Source of the DNA: Lysobacterales bacterium
Lineage (GTDB): Bacteria; Pseudomonadota; Gammaproteobacteria; Xanthomonadales; Wenzhouxiangellaceae
Assembly (NCBI GenBank): GCA_002722315.1
Contig: PBLG01000001.1
Span: forward strand, 1-64,000
DNA: 64,000 nt
Direction of reading: 5' to 3'
The translations under genes were made by a program, and so were the position numbers. The notes beneath the pieces are model-generated. The model did not search any database and was not told the origin of the DNA. It saw only the letters and a list, made by a program, of their open reading frames with translations. This document shows positions 38,575-52,434 of the stretch, piece after piece; positions within the stretch are counted from its first letter, which is position 1, and every line of letters begins with the position of its first letter.

Positions 38575-38669
38575 GCGATCTGCCGCGGATGACAATCGTC
38601 ACTGGCAATCGGTTGCCCGACTTCGTATAGTCGATTCCTCCACAACCTTCCCGAGACCTTCGCGGCCCG

Positions 38670-39914
38670 ATGAGCAAGGATGACCTGATCGACCGCCTGC
38701 GCATAGACCCGGCCGTATCCGACGAACCTCGGCGCCCGGCGTGGCCGCTTGTCGTCGTCGCTGTGCTGCTGCTGTCCCTGGCTGCTGCGGCATGGGCCTG
38801 GTATTCACGCGCAGCAGTTCCGGAAGTGCGCATTGTCGCGGCCGAAACGGTGGAGGTCGGTGCGGCCGCCTCGCGCACCAGCGTGCTCGATGCCTCCGGC
38901 TACGTGGTTGCCCGTCGCCAGGCGACGGTGGCCGCCGAGGTGACCGGCAAGCTGATCGAGGTGCTGGTGGAAGAAGGCCTGGCCGTGGAAAAAGGCCAGG
39001 TGCTGGCGCGGATGGACGACGCCACGGAGCAGGCCCAGCTCGAACTGGCCCGGGCCCGGTTGTCGGCGGCGCGCAGCACGCTGGCCGAGATCGAGGCCCA
39101 GCTGGCCAACGCGCGCCGCACGCTGGTCCGCCAGCGCGAACTGCGCCAGCGGAACCTCGCCAGCCAGTCCGAGCTCGATCGTGCCGAGACCGAGGTGGAT
39201 GCATTCGCCGCCCGGCTGGCCAGCCAGCGAGAACAGATTACCGTTGCAACGCGCGAGGTCGAGCTTCAGCAGCAAAGAATCGGCGAACTGACCATCCGCG
39301 CCCCGTTTTCCGGCATCGTGATCGCCCGCGCCGCACAGGCCGGCGAAATGGTTTCGCCGATTTCGGCCGGGGGCGGATTCACGCGCACCGGCATCTGCAC
39401 CATCGTCGACATGGATTCGCTGGAAATCGAGGTCGACGTCAACGAGGCCTATATCGACCGGGTCGAGACCGGCCAGCCGGTGGTCGCGCGCCTGGACGCC
39501 TATCCCGATTGGCAGATTCCCGCCCGGGTCAAGGCCGTCGTGCCGACCGCCGACCGCCAGAAGGCCACGGTGCGCGTCAGGGTGGCGATCGAGCAAACCG
39601 ATCCGCGAATCCTGCCGGAAATGGGCGTGAGCGTGCGTTTCCTTGCCGAAGGCGACGGACCGGCGTCGTCCGACGATGCCGCGCCGCGCCGCTTGCCGCT
39701 GGTGCCGGTACGCGCGGTATTCGAGGCCGATGGCCGAAGCTACGTGTTCGTGGTCGACGGGCGGCAGCTCGAGCGCCGCGCCGTGCGCGCCGGGGCGCGC
39801 CGCGACGACGGCATCCTGATCAGTGCCGGCCTGAACGCCGGCGAGCGGCTGGTGGCCGACGCCACCGTCGATGACTTGTCCGACGGCATGCGCGTGCGCG
39901 TCGTCGATCCATGA
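38670..39914 (+). CDS. HlyD/MacA-like periplasmic adaptor subunit
   Basis: ASGYVVARRQATVAAEVTGKLIEVLVEEG; coiled coil; IRAPFSGIVIARAAQAGEMVSP. Confidence 0.92.
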   Translation: MSKDDLIDRLRIDPAVSDEPRRPAWPLVVVAVLLLSLAAAAWAWYSRAAVPEVRIVAAETVEVGAAASRTSVLDASGYVVARRQATVAAEVTGKLIEVLVEEGLAVEKGQVLARMDDATEQAQLELARARLSAARSTLAEIEAQLANARRTLVRQRELRQRNLASQSELDRAETEVDAFAARLASQREQITVATREVELQQQRIGELTIRAPFSGIVIARAAQAGEMVSPISAGGGFTRTGICTIVDMDSLEIEVDVNEAYIDRVETGQPVVARLDAYPDWQIPARVKAVVPTADRQKATVRVRVAIEQTDPRILPEMGVSVRFLAEGDGPASSDDAAPRRLPLVPVRAVFEADGRSYVFVVDGRQLERRAVRAGARRDDGILISAGLNAGERLVADATVDDLSDGMRVRVVDP

Positions 39915-39930
39915 GCACAAGGGAAAGACG

Positions 39931-40623
39931 ATGAACAAACCAATCGTGACGGTCAGGAACGTGGTCAAGAGCTACCGGAAAGGCCGCGAGGCCGTCGAAG
40001 TGCTGCACGGCCTGGACCTCGAAATCGCCCAGGGCGAATTCTCCGCGCTGATGGGCCCGTCGGGCTCCGGCAAGACGACCCTGCTCAACCTGATCGGCGG
40101 ACTCGACCGCCCGACCTCGGGCGAGGTCGAAGTCGGCGGCGAGCGCATCGACCGGTTGAGCTCCCGGGCGCTGGCGCGCTGGCGCTCGAACCACGTCGGC
40201 TTCATCTTCCAGTTCTACAACCTGATGCCCGTGCTCACGGCGCAGCGCAACGTCGAACTGCCGCTGTTGTTGAAAAAGATGTCGTCGAAGGAACGGCGCG
40301 AGCGCGCGATGACCGCGCTGGAAATCGTCGGCCTGGCCGATCGGGCGAAGCACCTGCCGCGCGAGCTTTCCGGCGGGCAGGAGCAGAGAGTCGCGATCGC
40401 CCGGGCGATCGTCAGCGACCCCGACCTGCTGCTGGCCGACGAACCCACCGGCGACCTGGATCGCGACACCGCCAACGAGATCCTGGACCTGCTGGGCACG
40501 CTGAACACGCGCCACGGCAAGACCATCCTGATGGTGACGCACGACCCGGTCGCCGCCGAGCACGCCGGCCGAACCGTGCACCTGGACAAGGGCTCGATCA
40601 AGGCCGGCGAGGAGGCCGCGTAA
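39931..40623 (+). CDS. ABC transporter ATP-binding protein (MacB/LolD-like)
   Basis: Walker A GPSGSGKTT, signature LSGGQEQRVAIARA, Walker B LLLADEPTGDLD. Confidence 0.96.
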   Translation: MNKPIVTVRNVVKSYRKGREAVEVLHGLDLEIAQGEFSALMGPSGSGKTTLLNLIGGLDRPTSGEVEVGGERIDRLSSRALARWRSNHVGFIFQFYNLMPVLTAQRNVELPLLLKKMSSKERRERAMTALEIVGLADRAKHLPRELSGGQEQRVAIARAIVSDPDLLLADEPTGDLDRDTANEILDLLGTLNTRHGKTILMVTHDPVAAEHAGRTVHLDKGSIKAGEEAA

Positions 40624-41783
40624 TGGGCGGCATGTTCCACCTGGTGCGCAAGAACCTGGGCCGCAAGAAGCTGCGGACCCTGTTCACGCTGCTGTCGGTC
40701 GTCATCGCGTTCATCCTGTTCGCCCTGCTGGGCGGGCTGAACCGCGCGTTCACCGCCGGGGTCGAGCTGGCCGGTGCAGACCGGCTGGTCACCATGCACA
40801 AGGTATCGTTCATCCAGTTGATGCCGATCTCCTACGTCGCGCGCGTCGAAGGGATGGACGGCGTCCGCGCGGCCACGCACTACACCTGGTTCGGCGGCTA
40901 CTTTCAGGACCCGAAGCAGCAGTTCGGGCTGTTCCCGACCAACCTCGAGAAGCTTTCCGACATCTATCCCGAATACGAGATGCCGCCCGACCAGCGCGAG
41001 CACCTGATGGAAACCCGAACCGGCCTGCTGGTCGGGCGTGCGATGGCCGACCTGTACGGCTGGGAGGCCGGCGACCAGGTACCGATCTTTTCGAGCATCT
41101 ATCCGAAGCGCGACGGGTCGTACGCATGGGAATTCGAGATTGCCGCGATCTTCACCGGCACCGGCAACACCGCCGACGAGATGCAGGCCTTCATGCACTA
41201 CGATTACTTCAACGAGGCCAGGCAATTCGGCCAGGACATGATCGGCTGGATCGTCACGCGCATCGAGGATCCCGAACTCGCCGACACGGTTTCCGGCGCG
41301 ATAGACGCGCGCTTCGCCAATTCGCCGACCGAAACCAAGACATCGACCGAGGCCGGCTTCGCGGCGAGTTTCGCCGCCCAGTTCGGCAATATCGGCCTGA
41401 TCGTGCAAATGATTCTCGGGTGCGTGTTCTTCACGCTGCTGCTGATCTCGGGCAACACCATGGCCCAGGCCGTGCGCGAGCGCACCGGTGAACTTGCGGT
41501 ACTCAAGACCATCGGTTTCAGCGACGCCCGGGTTACCGGCATGGTGCTGGCCGAGAGCCTGCTGGTCGCAGTAGTCGGGGGCGTTATCGGGCTGCTGATT
41601 GGCGGATTGTTCGTGACCGGCGCGGCCTCGGCGCTGGCGCAGTTCTTTCCCGGCCTGGCCATGAGCAGCGGCACCCTGCTCTGGGGCCTGATGCTTGCGG
41701 TCGCGCTTGGCCTGGTCACCGGTGCCTGGCCGGCCTGGCGCGCGGCCCGGCTCGATGTCATCGATGCCATGGGGAGGCGCTGA
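40623..41783 (+). CDS. ABC transporter permease (FtsX/MacB_PCD type)
   Basis: N-terminal TM, periplasmic domain, three C-terminal TMs; KTIGFSDARVTGMVLAES. Confidence 0.9.
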   Translation: MGGMFHLVRKNLGRKKLRTLFTLLSVVIAFILFALLGGLNRAFTAGVELAGADRLVTMHKVSFIQLMPISYVARVEGMDGVRAATHYTWFGGYFQDPKQQFGLFPTNLEKLSDIYPEYEMPPDQREHLMETRTGLLVGRAMADLYGWEAGDQVPIFSSIYPKRDGSYAWEFEIAAIFTGTGNTADEMQAFMHYDYFNEARQFGQDMIGWIVTRIEDPELADTVSGAIDARFANSPTETKTSTEAGFAASFAAQFGNIGLIVQMILGCVFFTLLLISGNTMAQAVRERTGELAVLKTIGFSDARVTGMVLAESLLVAVVGGVIGLLIGGLFVTGAASALAQFFPGLAMSSGTLLWGLMLAVALGLVTGAWPAWRAARLDVIDAMGRR

Positions 41784-41785
41784 TC

Positions 41786-42943
41786 ATGGAACAGATCCTC
41801 GTCATCACCCTGCAGAACCTCAAGAGCATTCCCGGCCGGCTGGGCACATCGCTGGTCGCCGTGGTCGGCGTCGCCGGCGTTGTCGCGGTGCTGGTGGCCG
41901 TGCTTTCGATGGCGCGCGGTTTCGAGAACACGCTGGAATCGGGCACCTCGCCGGGCAATGTCATCGTGCTGCGCTCGGGCTCGAGCTCCGAGCTCGACTC
42001 GGGCTTCCAGGGCGACCAGGCGCGGATCATCGCTCAGGCCGAGCAACTGGCACTGGTTTCGCCAGAGGTCTACGTGATCGTCGACCTGGAAAAGAAATCC
42101 TCGCAGACGCAGGCCAACGTGCCGATGCGCGGGGTCGGCGCGGACGCCGCGGCGATTCGCAGTGACTTCAGGATCATCGACGGCCGAATGTTCGAGCCCG
42201 GGCGCAGGGAACTGGTCGCCGGCCGTGGCGCCGCCGACCAGTTCGCGGGTCTGGCGGTGGGCAACACGCTGGAATTCGGCACCGAGCGCTGGGACGTGGT
42301 CGGCATCTTCGAGTCCGGCGGCGGGTCGGCGGAGTCCGAGCTGTGGACCGATTCGGCCACGTTGCAGGGCGCTTACCGGCGCGGCAACAGCTTCTCGGTA
42401 GTCTACGGTCGCCTCGACGATCCGGGACGATTCACCGAGTTCAAGGACGCCCTGACCAGCGACCCGCAGCTATCGGTGCGGGTGGAGCGCGAATCGGAAT
42501 ACTTCGCCGAGCAGTCGCGCGCGCTGTCGACGTTCGTCTCGGTGGTCGGCTACGGGATCGCCGTGCTGATGGCGCTGGGGGCGTTGTTCGGCGCGCTCAA
42601 CACGATGTACACGGCGGTCTCCGACCGGGCCCGCGAAATCGCGACGCTGCGCGCGCTGGGGTTCACGCCGGTCGCGATCGTGGTCTCGGTGATGGCCGAG
42701 GCCATGCTGCTGGCGCTGGCCGGCGGCCTGATCGGCGCCGGGCTGGCCTGGCTGCTGTTCAACGGCTTCACCGTCTCGACGCTGAACTTCTCCAGCTTCA
42801 GCCAGGTGGTGTTCGCGTTCGCGGTCACCCCGGGCCTGCTGGTGCAGGGCATCGTGATCGCGCTTATCATCGGGCTGGTCGGCGGGCTTGCGCCTGCCAT
42901 ACGCGCGGCGCGCATGCCGATCGTCTCGGCGCTGCGCGAGTAA
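41786..42943 (+). CDS. ABC transporter permease (FtsX/MacB_PCD type)
   Basis: ATLRALGFTPVAIVVSVMAEAMLLALAGG; paralogous to the preceding gene. Confidence 0.9.
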   Translation: MEQILVITLQNLKSIPGRLGTSLVAVVGVAGVVAVLVAVLSMARGFENTLESGTSPGNVIVLRSGSSSELDSGFQGDQARIIAQAEQLALVSPEVYVIVDLEKKSSQTQANVPMRGVGADAAAIRSDFRIIDGRMFEPGRRELVAGRGAADQFAGLAVGNTLEFGTERWDVVGIFESGGGSAESELWTDSATLQGAYRRGNSFSVVYGRLDDPGRFTEFKDALTSDPQLSVRVERESEYFAEQSRALSTFVSVVGYGIAVLMALGALFGALNTMYTAVSDRAREIATLRALGFTPVAIVVSVMAEAMLLALAGGLIGAGLAWLLFNGFTVSTLNFSSFSQVVFAFAVTPGLLVQGIVIALIIGLVGGLAPAIRAARMPIVSALRE

Positions 42944-42982
42944 GCGACCGCGCGTCACCCGAATCAGGCGAGGAGACACCGA

Positions 42983-43384
42983 ATGGCAAAGGTAACCGGG
43001 CTGGGCGGCCTGTTCTTCAAGGCCGAAGACACCGACAAGACTCGCGAGTGGTACTCGCGCCACCTCGGCATTCCGTTCACCGAATGGGGCGGCTGGGGCT
43101 GGGAGTGGCGGCACCGCGACGATCCCGAACACGTCGGGCGAACCGAATGGGCGCCGTTCAAGGCCGATACCGAATACATGAATCCGAGCGACAAGCCGTT
43201 CATGATGAATTTCCGGGTCGACGACCTCGATGCACTGATCGAGCAGCTGAAGACGGCAGGCGTGGAGCTGGTCGGCGAGCCCGAGTCGCACGAATACGGC
43301 AAATTTGCCTGGATCATGGACCCCAACGGCATCAAGATCGAGTTGTGGGAGCCGGCCGGGGAGGTGCGGGACGATGCCGGATGA
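42983..43384 (+). CDS. VOC-family (glyoxalase-like) protein
   Basis: GLFFKAEDTDKTREWYSRHLGIPF...WIMDPNGIKIELWEP. Confidence 0.9.
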   Translation: MAKVTGLGGLFFKAEDTDKTREWYSRHLGIPFTEWGGWGWEWRHRDDPEHVGRTEWAPFKADTEYMNPSDKPFMMNFRVDDLDALIEQLKTAGVELVGEPESHEYGKFAWIMDPNGIKIELWEPAGEVRDDAG

Positions 43385-44174
43385 CCCGCTGACCTTCGAT
43401 CACGGTCAGTTCTGCCGGGTGGATCTCAACGCCCGCGAACCCGACGCGGCGCGCGCCTTCTACAGCGGGCTGTTCGGCTGGACCGGCGAGTTTGCCGGAC
43501 GCGCGGCCGAGGCCGGGCCTTACGAGCGTTTCGTTCTCGACGGGCGGGTGGTCGCCGGCATGGGCCGGATGAGCGACGAAATGCGCGACGCCGGCACGCC
43601 TTCGGTGTGGGTCAATTACATTTGCGTCGACGACGTCGATGCCATCGTCGAGCGCGCCGGGCAGCTTGGCGGCACGATCCGGATGCCGGCCACGGATATC
43701 TCGAAGGCCGGCCGGATGGCGTTCGTCGACGACCCCTCCGGGGCGTCGATCGCTTTCTGGCAGCCCGGCCTGGATCGAGGCGCCGAAGCGGTCACACGGC
43801 CGGGTGCCTTCTGCTGGAACGAGCTGGCGACGCCGGACCTGGCCGCTGCTGCGGAATTCTACGGCGAGCTGCTGGGCTGGGCGTACCGCGACAATCCGCA
43901 CTCGCCGGCGCCCTACCGAATCATCGAGAACAACGAGCGGCCCAACGGCGGAATGCTGCAGATGACCGAGGAATGGGGCGACATGCCGGCTCACTGGATG
44001 GTCTATTTCGCCGTCGAAGACGCCGGCGCTGCCGCCGAGCGTGCTCGCGCGCTCGGCGGACAGGTTCACCACGGACCGTTCGACACCGCGGCGGGCAGGC
44101 TGGTGGTCTGCCAGGACCTCCAGGGCGCCATGTTTCATGCCCTGGAGCTGGCCGGCGACCCGATGGCGGGCTGA
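43374..44174 (+). CDS. two-domain VOC-family protein
   Basis: FCRVDLNAREPDAARAFYSGLFGW and FCWNELATPDLAAAAEFYGELLGW. Confidence 0.9.
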   Translation: MPDDPLTFDHGQFCRVDLNAREPDAARAFYSGLFGWTGEFAGRAAEAGPYERFVLDGRVVAGMGRMSDEMRDAGTPSVWVNYICVDDVDAIVERAGQLGGTIRMPATDISKAGRMAFVDDPSGASIAFWQPGLDRGAEAVTRPGAFCWNELATPDLAAAAEFYGELLGWAYRDNPHSPAPYRIIENNERPNGGMLQMTEEWGDMPAHWMVYFAVEDAGAAAERARALGGQVHHGPFDTAAGRLVVCQDLQGAMFHALELAGDPMAG

Positions 44175-44230
44175 CCGCTCGAAGTGTGACCGATTTTCGC
44201 TCAGTCACCCCCCAGTCGACGATATCAAGC

Positions 44231-44239
44231 TGGTATAAT
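44231..44239 (+). promoter_or_regulatory. extended -10 promoter (TGGTATAAT) upstream of the atp operon
   Basis: TGnTATAAT match; weak -35. Confidence 0.6.
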
Positions 44240-44250
44240 TCTCGGGCTTT

Positions 44251-44285
44251 GCGGCTCTGGAATCGTTTGGGCCGCTTGTTTTTTT
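44251..44285 (+). terminator. intrinsic terminator-like hairpin plus T tract between the promoter and atpI
   Basis: GCGGCTC-N11-GGGCCGC followed by TTGTTTTTTT. Confidence 0.6.
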
Positions 44286-44323
44286 GATGCGCCGCGGGGA
44301 TTGGACAGGCTGTGTCTACCGAC

Positions 44324-44770
44324 ATGTCTAACGATTCCGGCAAGCCGGAAAACAACCAATCCGCCCCTGACGCCGCCGGTTTCGCCCGGACCGTCGTCTG
44401 GCTGCTGAGAACGCAGGCGGTAATGGCGGTGGCAGCGGCGATCGCCGCCGGCATCTTCGCCGGGAAAGGATGGGCGCTTGGTGTGCTGTCCGGCGGCGGC
44501 ATCGGGATCGTGCTGACGGCCATTTCGGCCTTGCGCACGGGAGCAGTTTCGGCCTCCGGCGATCCGGCGGCCATGGCGGCCGCGTTCTATCGCGGCATGC
44601 TGTTGAAGATGGCGCTTGCCGTGGTGATGTTCGTCGTCGTTGCGGCCATGTTCGCCGAATGGTTTTTGCCGGTGATTGCCGGCTACGTGGTCACGCTGGT
44701 GGCCTATTGGATTGCACTGCTGCGAATCGGGCGTCAAGCGGATTCGGGCGGGGCATTGAACGACGAGTGA
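44324..44770 (+). CDS. atpI: ATP synthase subunit I
   Basis: Small 4-TM protein directly upstream of atpB. Confidence 0.8.
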   Translation: MSNDSGKPENNQSAPDAAGFARTVVWLLRTQAVMAVAAAIAAGIFAGKGWALGVLSGGGIGIVLTAISALRTGAVSASGDPAAMAAAFYRGMLLKMALAVVMFVVVAAMFAEWFLPVIAGYVVTLVAYWIALLRIGRQADSGGALNDE

Positions 44771-44771
44771 T

Positions 44772-45040
44772 TAGTGGTCCTTCAACATGATAATTACGGA
44801 TTCAGTTGGTCTGTCAGCGTTCAGGGGAAGGCGCGGCTCGCAGTCAATGGCCATCGCCCTTTACAAGAGCCGGAACGCCGCCATGGACGCTGACAGGCCA
44901 ACCCTTCGGGCGCTCCTGTGGCGCAGCGCTGCGGCGTTCCCGTGCTTGCCAAGGGGGACGGCCATTGACTGCGCACGGCGCCTTGCAGCGCAGCGCCACA
45001 GGAACGCTGAAACCGCAATTATCATGTTGAAGAACCACTA
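44772..45040. mobile_element. 269-bp foldback/MITE-like palindromic element between atpI and atpB
   Basis: Termini TAGTGGTCCTTCAACATGATAATTACGG and inverted TAGTGGTTCTTCAACATGATAATTGCGG (26/28), with internal inverted-repeat blocks throughout. Confidence 0.75.
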
Positions 45041-45051
45041 GGGACGACTGA

Positions 45052-45852
<801 letters not shown>

Positions 45853-45926
45853 TCAAGCATCAACCAACCCATGATCGTTTACTTTTATTCGGTTCATTTT
45901 TGACAAAGCACTACTCCAGGAGATAA

Positions 45927-46199
<273 letters not shown>

Positions 46200-46251
46200 A
46201 CGCGCTTGCGAACCTCAAGCCTGAAACCTGAACCAACCGCAGGGAACTGAT

Positions 46252-46725
46252 ATGGATGTCTCTCTGGGCACCCTGATCGGCCAGGCCGGTACCTTCCTGG
46301 TGCTGGTCCTGGTCACCATGAAATTCGTGTGGCCGCCCTTGACCCAGGCCATGGAAGAGCGTCGGCAGAAGATCGCCGAAGGCCTGGCGCAGTCCGACGA
46401 GGCCGAGAAGGCGCTGGAAAAGGCCGAGCAGCAAGCCGAGCAGATCATTCGTGAAGCGCGGGCCAAATCCGGCGAAATCATCGACCAGGCCGGCAAGCGC
46501 GGCAACGAGATCGTCGAGCAGGCCAAGCAGGACGCCATCGCCGAGCGCGATCGCCAGGTTGCCGCGGCCGAGGCCGACATCAAGCTGGCGGCCAACCAGG
46601 CGCGCGAGGTGCTGCGCGAACGGCTGGCCGAGCTGGCCATCAGCGGCGCCGAGCGGGTCATCGAGCAGGAGCTCGATGCCGAGCGTCATCGCAAGCTGCT
46701 CGACAAGCTGGCCGCGGAGCTCTAG
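46252..46725 (+). CDS. atpF: F0F1 ATP synthase subunit b
   Basis: [39 protein letters not shown]. Confidence 0.97.
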   Translation: MDVSLGTLIGQAGTFLVLVLVTMKFVWPPLTQAMEERRQKIAEGLAQSDEAEKALEKAEQQAEQIIREARAKSGEIIDQAGKRGNEIVEQAKQDAIAERDRQVAAAEADIKLAANQAREVLRERLAELAISGAERVIEQELDAERHRKLLDKLAAEL

Positions 46726-46731
46726 ACGACC

Positions 46732-47280
46732 ATGCTGGCCGAAACCACACTGGCACGACCCTACGCGCGGGCGGCGTTCAGCCTGGCCGACCAGGCCGGC
46801 ACCGTCGAATCGTGGAGCGCCGCGCTCGCCACGGCCTCCGAGGCCGTCGAATCCGAAGCCATGCAGCGCGTCATCGGCCATCCCAAGGTGGATGAAAAGC
46901 GTCTGCTGGGCCTGTTCGACGAAGTGCTCGGCGAGGCTGCAGAGGGTAATAACAATCGCGCCTTCAGGAGTTTCCTGACCGTGCTGATGCACTATCGGCG
47001 GCTGCCGATGCTGCCGGAAATCGCGGCACAGTTCGAAACGCTGCGCCGGGCAAGCGAGCATCGCCTGAAGGTCAACGTGACCTCGGCCGTGGAAATGGAT
47101 GCCGACCAGCTTGAAAGGCTGGCCGCGCGCCTGCGCGAGAAGTTCGGCACCGAAATCGAGATGGAAACCGGCGTTGACGCCGACCTGATCGGCGGGCTTG
47201 TGGTGCGTGCCGGCGACAAGGTCATAGACGCCAGCGTGCGCGGACGGCTGGAGCAGCTTGGAAGGCAGCTGGTCCGTTAG
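46732..47280 (+). CDS. atpH: F0F1 ATP synthase subunit delta
   Basis: [15 protein letters not shown]; position in operon. Confidence 0.95.
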   Translation: MLAETTLARPYARAAFSLADQAGTVESWSAALATASEAVESEAMQRVIGHPKVDEKRLLGLFDEVLGEAAEGNNNRAFRSFLTVLMHYRRLPMLPEIAAQFETLRRASEHRLKVNVTSAVEMDADQLERLAARLREKFGTEIEMETGVDADLIGGLVVRAGDKVIDASVRGRLEQLGRQLVR

Positions 47281-47383
47281 GCCGGCGATTACGAATCGAC
47301 AACCGAATCATCCAAATGGAATTGGCGACAAGTTTGTCCATGAAAGTCGCAATTTCGCAACCGATCAAACGAGTAATCAAGAC

Positions 47384-48931
<1,548 letters not shown>

Positions 48932-49008
48932 CTGGCGCGCGCCTTGTGCCCGCTGGCTGCGTTATCGAAGCCGCTTGATATTGCACACGTAATTCGGGAA
49001 CGATTTGA

Positions 49009-49872
49009 ATGAGTGGATCAAAGGAAATCGTAGGCCAGATCAAGAGCATCAAGAACACGCGCAAGGTCACGCGCGCGCTCGAGATGGTCTCGGCATCGAA
49101 GATTCGCAAGGCCCAGGATCGGATGCAGGCCTCGCGGCCGTATGCGCGCATGATTCGCCAGGCGATCGGCCACCTGGCCCACGCCAATCCCGAGTACAAG
49201 CATCCGTTCACGCAGCAGCGCGAAGACATCAAGCGCGTCGGCTACGTGATCATTTCCTCCGACCGCGGACTCTGCGGCGGGCTGAACAACAACATGTTCC
49301 GCCAGCTGCTCGGCCGTTTCCGCGAGCACCAGGAAAACGGCCAGGAAGTCAGCCTGGTATTGATCGGCAAGAAGGGCCAGCAGTTCTTCAAGCGCATCAA
49401 GGTCGAAATCGTGGCTGCGGTCCAGGACCTGGGCGAGCAGCCTCAGCTCGAAAAGCTGATCGGGTCGATCAAGATCATGCTCGACGGCTATCGCGACGGC
49501 ACGATGGACGAAATCTTCCTGTGCTACAACGATTTCGTCAACACCATGACCCAGCGCGTGACGGTCGACCAGTTGCTGCCCCTGCCGCCGGCCACCGACG
49601 AGCCGATGCTCAAGTACTGGGATTACCTGTACGAGCCGGACCCGGAATCGCTGCTCGACGACCTGCTGGTTCGCTACATCGAATCGCTGGTCTACAACGC
49701 GACGCTGGAAAACCTGGCCAGCGAGCACGCGGCGCGGATGGTGGCGATGAAGAACGCGTCGGACAACGCCAACAACCTGATCGACGAGCTGAACCTGGCC
49801 TACAACAAGGCCCGCCAGGCCGCGATTACCCAGGAAATTTCCGAGATCGTCGGCGGTGCCGCCGCGGTCTGA
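49009..49872 (+). CDS. atpG: F0F1 ATP synthase subunit gamma
   Basis: [43 protein letters not shown]. Confidence 0.98.
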   Translation: MSGSKEIVGQIKSIKNTRKVTRALEMVSASKIRKAQDRMQASRPYARMIRQAIGHLAHANPEYKHPFTQQREDIKRVGYVIISSDRGLCGGLNNNMFRQLLGRFREHQENGQEVSLVLIGKKGQQFFKRIKVEIVAAVQDLGEQPQLEKLIGSIKIMLDGYRDGTMDEIFLCYNDFVNTMTQRVTVDQLLPLPPATDEPMLKYWDYLYEPDPESLLDDLLVRYIESLVYNATLENLASEHAARMVAMKNASDNANNLIDELNLAYNKARQAAITQEISEIVGGAAAV

Positions 49873-49942
49873 CCGAACATTTGCAGAAATAGAGAAACTC
49901 GGGTTCCCGCCAGGGCGCCCACCGACCAGAAACGAGGTTTGA

Positions 49943-51340
<1,398 letters not shown>

Positions 51341-51344
51341 AGGC

Positions 51345-51454
51345 GCGCTATTCGCTCGCTGGCTGCGTTTTCGGCACGGCTGAAATACTTACGTACAACA
51401 CCGTACGCTCCGTTTTCAGCCGTGCCTCAAGCCTTGCCAGCGAACGAATATCGC
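51345..51454. repeat. 110-bp palindromic repeat between atpD and atpC
   Basis: Outer arms 51345-51363/51436-51454 (17/19), inner perfect 13-bp arms GGCACGGCTGAAA/TTTCAGCCGTGCC, core ACGTACAACACCGTACGCT. Confidence 0.75.
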
Positions 51455-51507
51455 ACCTTTGCAAAGTAGATGATTCCGCGTCGCAACGGCAAGCAGTGAG
51501 AAATTAA

Positions 51508-51933
51508 ATGGCATCGACAATTCAATGCGATATCGTCAGCGCCGAGGCGGAGATCTTTTCCGGTGCGGCGTCCATGGTGGTGATCACCGGTGAGGAAGGC
51601 GAGCTCGGCATCGCGCCGCGTCACGCCCCGCTGCTGACCCGGATCAAGCCCGGGCAGGTTCGGGTGATGCTGCCCGAGGGCGGAGAGGAGTTCTACTACG
51701 TCTCCGGCGGCATGCTCGAAGTCCAGCCGCACGTGGTCACGGTGCTGGCGGATACCGCCGCGCGCGCCGCCGATCTCGACGAAGCGGCAGCGGTCAAGGC
51801 CAAGGAAGAGGCCGAGCGGGCGCTGTCGGACCGCAGCGCCGACATGGAAATGGCGCAGGCCCAGGCGCAGTTGGCCGAGGCCGTTGCGCAGTTGGCGGCG
51901 TTGGAGAGACTCCGCAAGAACCTCAAACGCTGA
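51508..51933 (+). CDS. atpC: F0F1 ATP synthase subunit epsilon
   Basis: [53 protein letters not shown]. Confidence 0.97.
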   Translation: MASTIQCDIVSAEAEIFSGAASMVVITGEEGELGIAPRHAPLLTRIKPGQVRVMLPEGGEEFYYVSGGMLEVQPHVVTVLADTAARAADLDEAAAVKAKEEAERALSDRSADMEMAQAQAQLAEAVAQLAALERLRKNLKR

Positions 51934-52235
51934 AAAATCACTGCAAAGCTACTGCGCGGGCGCCTGACGGCGTCCGGCGGTGCTCGGCATCCTCACGTAC
52001 CTGTTTGTACGCTGCGGTGCCTGCGCTCCGGCGGCCACCGTCAGCCACCCGCTCGCTACGCTTTGCAGCGATTTTTCCCCGTAGCAGATTTCTTGAGCCC
52101 TTCGCGAGGCGCCGGTGGTGCTCGGCACCCTCACGTAACGTCGTACGCTGCGGTGCCTGTGCTCCAGCGGTCGACGACAGCGGCCCGCTCGCTACGCTTT
52201 GCTGCGATTTTTCCCCGCAGCAGAGTTCCTTCGTT
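51932..52235. repeat. two tandem palindromic repeat units downstream of atpC
   Basis: Unit 1 (51932-52079) is an imperfect palindrome centred on ACGTACCTGTTTGTACG; unit 2 repeats GGTGGTGCTCGGCA...CTCGCTACGCTTTG.TGCGATTTTTCCCCG.AGCAGA at a 138-bp offset. Confidence 0.7.
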
Positions 52236-52434
52236 CTTAGCGAACCGGTGATCCCGCCTGGATTTCTCCCTTGCCGAGCCCGCATTTCGACTGCTTGATC
52301 CGCATTCGCATTCCCGTGGTCGCGCCGGGCGGGTGAACCTGTTTTCGGGGGGGGCGTTATCCGAGGGCCGGTTGAATAGAACGCACGCTCTAATCTGATA
52401 TGCTAGGCAGAAACCAGGTCATAAGGGTGATGAG

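Noticed and set aside
35803-38595. 930-aa minus-strand ORF
   Set aside because: Antisense shadow of the TPR/VCBS gene; no recognisable motifs.
44787-45041. Short ORFs on both strands inside the 269-bp foldback element
   Set aside because: Both strands give mutually similar peptides because the DNA is palindromic; no start/RBS support or domain.
52372-52404. Promoter TTGAAT...TATGCT upstream of the DUF3465 gene
   Set aside because: Spacer is 21 bp, outside the usual range; not convincing.
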